Origin: Imbricaverruca yamaguchii
Lineage: Eukaryota > Arthropoda > Thecostraca > Neoverrucidae
Assembly (NCBI GenBank): GCA_034440575.1
Contig: JAOTOL010001476.1
Location: 1,081,501 to 1,145,500 of the forward strand
Length of the DNA: 64,000 bases
Direction of reading: 5' to 3'
The translations under genes were made by a program, and so were the position numbers. The stretch's first letter is position 1; each line of letters begins with the position of its first letter. Shown here piece by piece: positions 55,029 to 64,000 of the stretch. The notes under the pieces were generated by a model, which saw only the letters and a list, made by a program, of their open reading frames with translations, had not been told where the DNA came from and searched no databases.

Positions 55029-56894
55029 CTACCACGGTTTTGCAGGCCAGACCCAGGGGTGAATGGGTACTTCAGGTGCACTGGCTCTATGTTTCTGACA
55101 CACCTCACAGAGTTTCGTTACTTTCGAGATGTCGTCATCCAACTTTGGCCACCAAACATACATTCTAGCGAACGATTTCGTGCGTGACTCCCCACAGTGG
55201 CCATCGTGTAGTAGCCTGAGAATTTGCGGACGGCCCTGGGGCGGAATTACAACACGGGAGCCCCAAAGCAGACAGCCATCCTGTACACTCAATTCAGATA
55301 TCCGAGTTTTGTATGGAGCGAACTCGGGTCCCAACAAAACCGATGTCGGACAACCCTCCCGGACATACTTGGTCACTTGCGATAACACCGGGTCTCTCGC
55401 AGTCCACAGGCGAATCTGATCAGCCGTTACAGGAGTTGAATCTAATAACTCCATCAAGTGGATTGTCTCAGCAGGCGGAAGGGAGATGGCACAGTCAACA
55501 GTGTACCGCAGCGGAAGCCGGCTCAGAGCATCGCAGTGTGCCTGCTTTGCAGCCGGCGCGTACTCTAGCCTGTAATCATACGCGCTCAGCATGAGCGCCC
55601 AACGAACCACGCGCGGCGATGCCATCAGAGGTATAGGCTTATTCTCACCAATGAGGCCCAAAAGCGGTTTATGATCAGTACGGATAGTGAAAGTTCGGCC
55701 AGCCAAATAATAATGGAAGTGTTTCACTCCAGTCAGGACCCCTAGACCCTCTCTATCAGTCTGGGAGTATCGACGCTCCGTGTCATTCAGAGACCGAGAG
55801 TAATAAGCCACAGGCTGCTCCCCATGCTGGAATCGCTTGCTTAAGACACAACCTATTCCGACAGGACTCGCATCACATGCCAAGACTACAGGTCGATTCG
55901 GATCAAAATGCGCCAGGACAGGTGGGCTTTTCAGCAGGTGCTTCGCTTCGCAGAAAGCCTGATGCTCAGCCCGAGTCCATTTCCAGGCTTGTTCCAGTTT
56001 CAGCAGGGTATAAAGAGGTGCCAATGTTGTAGACAGCCTTGACAGAAACTTGGAGTAGAAGTTGATCAAGCCTAACCAACTCCTCAGCTCTGCCACGTTG
56101 GAGGGAGTGGGCGCGCCCACAATGACCCCTACCGTCTCAACGGTCGTCTCTATCCCACTGCCGCTGATTTTATGGCCCAAATAAGTCACACTCTCAACAG
56201 CAAATTTGCACTTCTGTTTGTTGACGCGTAAGCCCGCCCCCTTCAGCCTGCGCAACACTTCACGCAGAGCTCGCAGATGAGACTCTGCTGAGTCACCCGC
56301 AACAACGATGTCATCCTGAAACACACACGCACGCGGAATACCGGCCAGGAGAGTGTCCATTGTACGCTGGAAGAGACTAGGGGCAGAGGAATATCCGAAA
56401 CTGAGCCGGGTGGGGCGAAGAAGGCCCCTATGTGTATTTACAGTCAAGTACTCTCGGGACCCCTCGTCTACCACGAGTTGATTGTACGCAGACTTCAGGT
56501 CTATTTTTGAGAAAACCTTACTGCCCACCAACTTCGATGTCAATTCCTCGACACGGGGGAGGGGATACTGCTCAACAGGTGCAGCCTTGCTTACTGTGAG
56601 GCGATAGTCGCCACAGATCCTTACAGTTCTGTCTGCCCGGGGGACCACGACCAACGGCGCCGCACACCTGGAGTGTGTGACAGGCTCCAAAAGACCCACC
56701 TTAATCTGCTCATCCAACTGCGCGTCGACTTGTTCTCTATAAGCCAGGGGAACTTGCCGAGCCTTAAAGAATCTCGGCTGAACATCTGGATCCACTGAAA
56801 TCCTGACCCGTTCTCCATTGTAACAGCCCAGGCCATCCTCAAACACTTCAGCAAACTCCCTTAGAGTTTCGCTCAGGCCAATTTTCTCCGACAA
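55029..56894 (-). pseudogene. Gypsy reverse transcriptase-RNase H-integrase zinc finger
   Basis: A 621-codon frame. RT shows YPLPRVEELTSKLVGSKVFS, KIDLKSAYNQLVVD, LSFGYSSAPSLFQ and a FQDDIVVAG catalytic box (two Asp intact). RNase H shows VVLACDASPVGIGCVLS, YSQTDREGLGVLTGVKHFHY and IRTDHKPLLGL. The integrase HHCC finger is at HDGHCGESRTKSFARMYVWW with CEVCQ. The frame ends in TAG at PW*RVHVD, right before the first catalytic Asp of the integrase core. A single stop therefore separates the two halves of integrase. The domain order PR-RT-RH-IN is that of Ty3/Gypsy elements. Confidence 0.92.
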
Positions 56895-57517
56895 ATGGCA
56901 GATGGAAGGAAAGGAAAGGATGGAACAAATGGCAACCAGTTGCGACCAAACAGCATCGGCCCCTCCCCTTTAACAACAATCAACGATAACTGACCACACT
57001 GATCCACGTATTTCACTGCCACTTCAATCTGGCCACACACTGGCAGAACCTCCCCATTATACGTTCTAAGCGTGGAGTCACAGGGCATTAGTTCAGGTGT
57101 ATTAGGAGCCCACAGACGCAACAGCTCCTGCTCAGAACACACACTGACCGCAGCCCCAGTATCCACCTCCATACAGACATCCCTACCATCCAGTGACACT
57201 ACCACCATAAGCGGTGGTTTACGTCCACCGCCAGATAACTGCGAATGCGATCGAAACAAATCGCATGCTTGTCGCTCGCCGGCACAATGGCGATTATCAC
57301 TTGAAGTCAACTCCGCTGCACGGAGGTCTACCGTCTCCTCTGAAACGTGACAGAGTTCCTGCGCCTGTACCGCTGCGCTACAAGCTCTCCTGATGTGCCC
57401 CTCTCCACCACATCGGAAACAGTGGCACGCTTTGAAGGGGCACGCAGAAGGTGAGTTGCGACGGCTGTGACACCGTGCGCACTTCCACGTGAACAGAACT
57501 ACGTGGTGAGCAGTCAC
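56873..57517 (-). pseudogene. Gypsy nucleocapsid/protease frame
   Basis: A 214-codon frame with a CX2CX4HX4C zinc knuckle (CFRCGGEGHIRRAC) and the aspartic protease motif VCMEVDTGAAVSVCS. It ends LFGRNWLPFVP followed by a repeat-like TTTCC-rich stretch and then overlaps the RT frame by 22 bases in another frame. Pro and RT are normally continuous in this clade at LFGRNWL, so a small indel in the TTTCC run probably caused the shift. Gag upstream and the 5' LTR are absent. Confidence 0.85.
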
Positions 57518-57884
57518 CTGCTGTGCACCATAATATTGGGCGTATCAATAAATGTCGAGAAAGATCGCAGTTCTCCACTACTAGCTGTGCACAGCAGAGA
57601 TGACAGAATGCACGGGGTGCTGTTTCCCCTTGCGCAAGTCAGTGTGTGTATGGGGTGAGTCACACCTGATTGGTAAACTCACTAAAGCCATTTAGGTACT
57701 GTCTCTAGATACCATGCTTCATAAAATAAAATAAAAGTCTCAAATGTTAACTGCTACATCCTGACAGGTTATGTAGTCCATGTCTTGGGCAGCATGGCGA
57801 CTTCGGCAATAGGCGCTATTGGTCCAATACATAATCTCTGCCATCGCCTAATGAAGCAGGACCTCGATTAGCATGTTAGCTGGG
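57518..57884. other. spacer, nothing recognised
   Basis: Expected position of gag for the Gypsy element, but no gag-like frame is present; the element is 5'-truncated. Confidence 0.5.
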
Positions 57885-58266
57885 CGCCGCAGCTCCCGCT
57901 GGCTCCGCTGACGCCGCAGCAGCTCCCGCTGCCACCTCTGGCTCCGCCGCCGCCGCAGCAGCTCCCGCTGCCACCTCTGGCTCCGCTGACGCCGCAGCAG
58001 CTCCCGCTGCCACCTCTGGCTCCGCTGACGCCGCAGCAGCCCCCCCCTGCCACCTCTGGCTCCGCTGACGCCGCAGCAGCTCCCGCTGCCACCTCTGGCT
58101 CCGCTGACGCCGCAGCAGCTCCCCCTGCCACCTCTGGCTCCGTTGACGCCGCAGCAGCTCCCCCTGCCACCTCTGGCTCCGCTGACGCCGCAGCAGCTCC
58201 CGCTGCCACCTCTGGCTCGGCCGCCGCCGCAGCAGCTCCCGCTGCCACATCTGGCTCCGCTGACGC
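57885..58266 (-). repeat. 39-bp GC-rich minisatellite
   Basis: About ten copies of TCCGCTGACGCCGCAGCAGC then TCCCGCTGCCACCTCTGGC (+ strand). The 13-codon unit leaves three - strand frames open (Ala/Glu/Pro-, Gly/Cys- and Arg/Leu-rich). No convincing start or family supports coding. Confidence 0.93.
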
Positions 58267-58984
58267 TCTGCCTCGCTGTTGCCAACGCCGTCGCGGCTCT
58301 TAGCGCATGATGCAAGCTTAGCGCATGATGCAAGCTTTTGCAGTTGAACAAATGCACGCGCCATGCAGTTTTGTATTCGGTTTGTCATGCTAAGCAGTTC
58401 AAACACTGGACGGCACGCCGCTTGTCCTTCTATCTGATACACCCAGCCGCATTATGTCGATTTGCATACCTGCGATGGGACTGCACATAGACTGACATAG
58501 ACTTCCAGGATGACATAGACTTCCAACATGGGACCCGGTATGGTGCGTCCCTCTCCCCACTCCGAATTCATCTCGCCCATTTCGTCAATGCATGGCATCC
58601 CGCAATAAATTTCAGAAATAAACGCTATCTCAATTTTTCAGGCGCTATCTCAATTTTTCTTCACTCGATACTAGAAAACGTATTGTATTTATCACCTATA
58701 TTTTTCGTTTTCATGATCAGACATGCAGTATGACCACGCTTGCATTAGTCAACATATACTCTAAATGTGAAAAACTGATCATTCGAAATAAACGGGAACA
58801 GCAAACTCATTGTTGTGGTTGCATCAAAGCATGCGACATCCTTCGCGGTTGCATTCATTAGTGCATCAAAGCATTCGACACCCATGTAATAATCATGCTA
58901 CCTGCTTCGCATCCAGCCAAAATAGCATTAGATCTAGGTGTCCTCTAGTCATTTTGGGTACACCAGTCTCAGGACTCCTTTGAC
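58267..58984. other. spacer, nothing recognised
   Basis: Unique AT-rich DNA. Confidence 0.5.
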
Positions 58985-59805
58985 TTTACATTGACATAAA
59001 GACATAAAGACATGAAAGATTAGTGCAACTATGAGCCACAAGGGCCCTTCTTGGTTGCACTCTGTACACTGAACCAGCTGCCCACCAAATCTGTCAATCA
59101 GCCCTCTCTGTAATACTGAAAAGCAAGCCCTCTATTCTTATAATTATTATCTATGCTGTTTTTAAAGATGTTCAATGTGCTGCTACTGACAATGCTTTCT
59201 GGCAGTTGGTTCCAGTGTTCTACTACCCTGTTGGTGAAGAAAGTTTGCCTTAACCTTGTTCTGCTGTGGTTAACTTTAATTTTGAATTTATGACCCCTAA
59301 TTGCATCATTTCTGTTCAATTCAAACATTTCCCCAAGGTATCCCCTCTCCAGACCATGGACAAATTTAAAGACCTCGATGAGATCTCCTCTCGGCCTTCT
59401 ATATCTATGTGAAAATATATTCAATTTCTTCAATCTTTCCTCATATGCCAGGTTGCTTATGCCATTAACCATTTTTGTAGGCCTCTTTTGTACTCTCTCT
59501 AAAAGTCAACAATCTTTTTTCATGGCTAGGAGACCAAGCTTGGATGCAGTATTCCAAATGTGGTCTGACGTATGCACAGTAAAGCTTTCTGATCACTTCC
59601 TCACTTCTGTATGATACATTCCTATTTATTGCCCCGAGCATTCTCAGTGCCTTCTTCCTGGCTTCCTTGGTCTGTTCTGATGCCCCCAGTTTTGTGTTTA
59701 GAATAACACCTAAATCCTTCTCCTGTTGAGTCACTGATAGCACTTGGCCACCCATCAAGTATGGAGCCTTTATATGCTGTTTATTTAAGGAGGGTTTAAA
59801 TTTCC
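58985..59805 (-). mobile_element. CR1-like LINE 3' part (second copy)
   Basis: Reading on the - strand: LSVTQQEKDLGVILNTKLGA, then KALRMLGAINRNVSYRSEEV, the GDLIEVFKFVHGLERGYLG block and the 3' tail with ATGTCTTTATGTC. It closely matches 24395-25170 of the first copy. It is cut at its 5' side near the triplet run around 59800, where sequence quality collapses. The adjoining upstream piece of the same LINE reappears at 62622-62728. Confidence 0.88.
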
Positions 59806-60123
59806 CCAAAAAAAAAAATATTTTTTTTCTAAAAAAAAAGGCCCCCAAAAAAAAAATCAAAACCCGCCCCCCTCCCCCCCCCAAAAAAAAAACCACCCCG
59901 CAACCGCCCGGGGGGGGGCCGCCCCCAACAAAAAAAGGGGGGCACCAAAAAAAAAAAAAAAAACCCCGGGCCCCCGGCCAAAAAAAAAAAAAGGGGGGGA
60001 CAAAAAAAAAAAAAAAAGGAAAAAAAACAAAAAAACCCCCCCCCCCCGGGGGGGGGGAGGAAAAAAAAAGGAAAAAGGAACAAAAAAAAGGGGGGGGGGG
60101 CAGGAGGAAAACAGGACAAAAAC

Positions 60124-60166
<43 letters not shown>

Positions 60167-60180
60167 CAGACCCAAAACAG

Positions 60181-60250
<70 letters not shown>

Positions 60251-60351
60251 AAGGAAAAAAAGAAGGAAAAGACGGAGGAAGGGCCGGGAGAAGGGCGGGG
60301 GGGGCCCGGGGCCCGGAGGGGGGCCAACAAGGGGGGACATAGGGGAAGAAA

Positions 60352-60382
<31 letters not shown>

Positions 60383-60649
60383 CACCACCAACCAACCAAA
60401 AAAAAAAAAAAAAAAAACAAAATAAAAAAATTTCTAAATTTTAAAAAAAAAAACAAAAAAAAAAAAAAAAAAAACAAAAAAAAATAAATAAAAAAAAAAA
60501 CCAAACTAAATAAAAAAAAAAAAAAAAAAAAAAAAGAAAAAAAAAAGGAAAAAAAAAAAAATAAAAAAAAAAAAAAAAAAAGAAGAAAAAGAAGAGAAAG
60601 TAGAAAGAAAGAAGATAGGTAGAAGGAGGGGAAAGGGGGGAGGAAAGAG

Positions 60650-60723
<74 letters not shown>

Positions 60724-60760
60724 AAAAAAGGAAAAAAAAAAAGAGGAAAAAAAAAAGAAG

Positions 60761-60811
<51 letters not shown>

Positions 60812-61051
60812 AAAAGGAAAAAAAAAAAAAAAAAAAAAAACAGCAAGAAGGAGGAAAGAAAAAAAAAAAAAAAAAAAAAGAAAAAAAAAAGGGGGGGAAG
60901 GGGGGGGGGGGGGGGGGGGCCGCGGGGGGGGGGGGGGCAGCGGCAACCCACACCCAAAACGAAAAAAAAAAAAAAAAAAAAAAAAAACAAAAAAAAAAAA
61001 AAATAAAAAAAAAAAAAAAAAAATAAAAAAAATAAAATAAAAAAATAAAAA

Positions 61052-61083
<32 letters not shown>

Positions 61084-61715
61084 AAAAAAAAAAAAATAAA
61101 AAAAAAAAAAAAAACCAAAGAAAAATAATAAAAAATTAAAAAAAAAAAAAAAAAAAATAAAAAAATAAAAAAAAAAAAAAAATGAAATAATAATAAAAAG
61201 AAAAAAGGAGAGAAAAAGGAAAAAATTAAAGATAAAAGGATAAATTAAAAGAAAAAAAAAAAAAAAAAAAAAACCCCCACCGAAAAAAAAAAAAAGAGGG
61301 GGGGGGAAAAAAGAAAAAAAAGTGGGGAAGGGGGGGGAAAGGAAAAGGGAGGAAGGGGGAGGGGGGGGGGAAAGCGGGGAGGAAAGAAAAAAAAAAAAAA
61401 AGGCACGATGAGAAGGTTGCCCAAAAAAAACCAAAGCGGTTGGGGGAAACAGAAAGGGCAAAAGGGAAGAAGGGGAAGAGAGAAAAAAAAGGAAAAAACA
61501 AAAAAAAAAAAAAAAAAAAACAAAAAAAAAAAAAAAAAAAAAAGAAAACAAAAAAAAAAAAAAAAACGGGAGGGGACCCGGCAGGGAAGGAAGGGAGGGA
61601 AAAATGCAAGTGTACGACGAATAAGGCCCGGCGCGGCATCGATCGAACTTAAAGTTAGGTGTGTCGGGCCAAAAAAACAAAAAAATTTTAAAAAACCCCC
61701 GGGGTAAGAAAAAAA
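59806..61715. other. homopolymer-like block, probable assembly artefact
   Basis: Almost entirely runs of A with islands of G and C runs, very few T, and abrupt edges. It is unlike any simple repeat elsewhere in the window: no fixed unit, and runs of 5-60 identical bases in random order. The 600-codon Phe-rich - strand frame through it is meaningless. Just before the block the LINE itself seems to dissolve into homopolymers. Confidence 0.8.
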
Positions 61716-62440
61716 GGCCCCCCCCTTAAGTTTAAAGACTTTGTCCAGGCGAGAAACGCTGCTAATAATGGCTAGGCCAGCCATGATTGGCAGTGAAAGG
61801 TTTACTTGTTCGGCCCAGTAATACCATCAAAATTAGAGCATTGGTCTGTCGATCTATGTGTTTGTGTACCGCTGAAAGGGGAGGGGGGGTCGGGAGCTAA
61901 ATTTTGGGACCAAGCAATTAATTAATTGTTAAGGAGAGCATGAATGGGGCGAGCGAATGTGAAGTGAATGAGGGGAATGAACGTGAGTAGGTAGATTTAA
62001 GGATCAGCGGAAGCCGCTTGGTGCACAACACAGGCACCTATTTCGTGCGGAACATTGCACAAAATTATACTAATACTAGCGTCCAAAAAGTCCCAACACG
62101 GGACATGTCAGTTAAACCAATGGTGAATGTCATTGTCATCAATTCTCTCATGCAACGTATTAATTATAATCTGGCTAAAGACTCTCACTTACCTATATGG
62201 TGTTCCCAAAACTTTGACCTCGCACATATACAAATTCGTGTTAGGGACGGCAACTCAAACCAACATCACGACGGCTGGGGCTTGGGGATGTGTGGTGGAA
62301 TTGGCGGTGAAAAAACAACATAATACACCACTGACATAGGCACAATGAATCAAGGAGTGAGTTAGGTCAAGCCCCCAAAAAGTCAGTTCAAGTAGTTCAA
62401 TCAGTTCCAGTTCCATTCGAGTTTAGGCTGCATCAAGAAT
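61716..62440. other. spacer, nothing recognised
   Basis: Ordinary complexity returns; no feature is identified. Confidence 0.5.
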
Positions 62441-62612
62441 ACATCGTACACCCCCTTCACATACATTCTACCTAAAATACATTCCACACACCCATACACC
62501 CATACACTCCCACCCCACTAACACCCCGCACACCCACACCCCCACTCCACCCCACTCACCACACCCACCCCACCCACACCCCACACACCCCACCGACGGC
62601 AGAGCCGCCACC
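62441..62612 (+). repeat. CACACCCC-type simple repeat
   Basis: Low-complexity C/A-rich tract of CACCCACACCCC-like units. Confidence 0.85.
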
Positions 62613-62621
62613 CCTACACTT

Positions 62622-62728
62622 ACCTACATGCATGATTTTGCACTTATCAAAATTAAATTTCATTTGCCATTCTTCGGACCACTTCACAAGTTCGTCTAAG
62701 TTTTTTTGCAGCGAGATTGTTTGGGAGA
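62622..62728 (-). mobile_element. CR1-like LINE, short upstream piece
   Basis: On the - strand this reads CTCGCTGCAAAAAAACTTAG through GCAAAATCATGCATGTAG, matching 24280-24371 of the full copy almost base for base. It is the segment just upstream of the one at 58985-59805, so one LINE copy has been split by about 2.8 kb. After CATGCATGTAG the sequence becomes GTAAGTGTAGG and leaves the LINE. Confidence 0.85.
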
Positions 62729-64000
62729 AAGGAGGAGAGATGCCTGTTTCCGAGTTGATATGAGATGCTAGCTAGCAGCATTCGTGTGACCTCCCAGATG
62801 TGTCCTAAACCAGTCGGTATCGATCCCATGGAGTTCTAGTTTAGTGAAAAGTTTGGAGTGGTCTATTACGTCGAAGCATTTACTGAGGTCCAGAATGTAA
62901 AGGAGCGCTACTTCCGAACGGTCCATTGCTGCTAATATCTTGTCCGTGACTGAGATAAGAGCGGTTTCCGTAGAGTGGCGTGGTCTGAAGCCGTGCTGAG
63001 TTTGGGCCAGTAGGTGGTTTGAGTTCAGATTGTGATAAAGATATATCTGCACTACACTCTCAGTTATCTTGGCGATAACCGGAACCAATGAGATGAGCCT
63101 AAAATTAGAAGGACACGAAGGATCTCCTGATTTGTGAATGGAATTTACTATTTACTGTTACCAAGTGCAGGAGATATCAGCTGTAGTCAGGCATGTTTTT
63201 ATAATGTCGAGTAGCACTTCGCCGATAAAAAACACAGAAATTTGATAACCTTAATACAGATCCCGTCTGGTCCGCAAGCACCTGTACTTCTCATGTTTAT
63301 GACGATTTTCTTAGCTGTTCAAGAGATATGGGTGATACTTCATAGGAGCTGGTAGAGACGCGCGGTAGCCGGCAAGTTGAAGGTGTGTTCAAGCATGTTT
63401 GCCTGGTGTTTGACCTCTGCTGATGCTTTTTCTCTGATACTGACACAATACTGATTTAGCTGCTCAGGTAGGACCTGAGGTTGAACTCCGTGAGAGCCTT
63501 TTTTTACCTTTCTGAGCTATCTTCCCACCAATCTCTTCCACTAATTACAGTCAGCTATAACAGCTGATCTAACTTGTCGGTTAAGTACTTTGAATGTGCT
63601 TCTATCTTGTAAGTGCAAGTCTACATTTCGCCGATGCATGAGCTGTTTGGTAGCTTTGCTAACATGTTGTGCTGTTGGATTCCGAATTTTGATGTTTCTG
63701 AGTGGCAGGCGCTCGTCGAGAATAAGCGTCAGCAATCCCAGCAGGGTGTACCATTCGTCAGTTTCAGAGATGCGCCCAGTGACCTGGATCCAGTGAATGT
63801 CACCAAGGTCAAGGGTCAGTTCCGAGGTGTCCACTCGGTGTTAGCTGAGGCAGGCCTGTTTACTTTAGTCGAACGTGTGATACATATCACACAGCTGGTC
63901 CAGCTCTTGTATTGTACTATCTTGAGCCAATCTGCAGCGTTCCCCATCACACCCGCATTGGACTGCCTACTCCGCTCCACCAGCTGTAGAATGGCAGCAG
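62729..64000 (-). mobile_element. Jockey/Crack-like LINE, degenerate (extends past window)
   Basis: The - strand reverse transcriptase start shows HNLNSNHLLAQTQHGFRPRH, LLYILDLSKCFDVIDHSKLF and GIDTDWFRTHLGGHTN. It is the same family as 26310-27660 and is interrupted around 62729 by the CR1 piece, just before the expected FQGSSLGP box. Upstream (63541-63834) is the linker between endonuclease and RT (RNPTAQHVSKATKQLMHRRN). Stops interrupt it at several places. It continues beyond 64000. Confidence 0.8.

Noticed and set aside
57868..58442. Ala/Pro- or Arg-rich - strand protein at the 39-bp array
   Set aside because: Three frames are open together because of the 39-bp stop-free unit. The upstream non-repeat part shows no convincing protein.
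59465..61784. Phe-rich open frames up to 607 codons
   Set aside because: They arise from poly-A runs read on the other strand within a probable low-quality assembly block.

Overview
The window is nuclear DNA of an animal, most likely an arthropod and probably a crustacean. A barnacle is possible but not shown by the sequence. The evidence is intron-split genes of animal type, tRNA-derived SINEs, CR1-like and Jockey/Crack-like LINEs, Ty3/Gypsy elements, a TTAA-flanked MITE family and very many minisatellites. There are no bacterial operons, ribosome binding sites or CRISPR arrays.

Two host genes are recognisable, and they point toward each other. On the + strand, a large terminal exon (5367-6552) encodes the catalytic part of a chondroitin N-acetylgalactosaminyltransferase (CHGN) family enzyme. 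A phase-compatible 46-bp micro-exon lies upstream at 1377-1422. On the - strand, a galactose-3-O-sulfotransferase (Gal3ST) gene is spread over 15 kb in three exons: 35167-34942, 28378-28104 and 20659-20020. These join in phase into 379 codons that carry both PAPS-binding motifs. The exon with the N-terminal membrane anchor was not found. Both products would be Golgi glycan-modifying enzymes.

Layout. 0-7 kb: CHGN gene with four minisatellites next to its splice junctions. 7-19 kb: mostly non-coding, with a 2.3-kb G-rich array (8.34-10.67 kb), a degenerate repeat field (12.1-13.4 kb) and a CA tract. 19-35 kb: Gal3ST. Its 3' flank is a GGAGCC tract plus a 33-bp array. Intron 2 holds a degenerate CR1-like LINE and a second LINE sitting inside a trinucleotide-type array. 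Intron 1 holds a 3.8-kb 36-bp minisatellite and a SINE that abuts the 5' splice site. 35-46 kb: more minisatellites, several SINEs (two with clear target-site duplications), a MITE and a few unassigned open stretches. 47-49 kb: a broken Gypsy element. 49.5-50.7 kb: four copies of a ~275-bp tandem repeat. 53.8-57.5 kb: a second broken Gypsy element. 58.9-64 kb: nested LINE fragments around a ~1.9-kb homopolymer-like block that looks like bad assembly.

The most unusual theme is that several minisatellites begin or end exactly at exon edges, and their repeat units contain splice-site sequence. In the clearest case (4.56-5.37 kb) the unit is a near copy of the intron-exon junction that follows it. 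Most long open frames in the window are by-products of stop-free tandem repeats and are not listed as genes.
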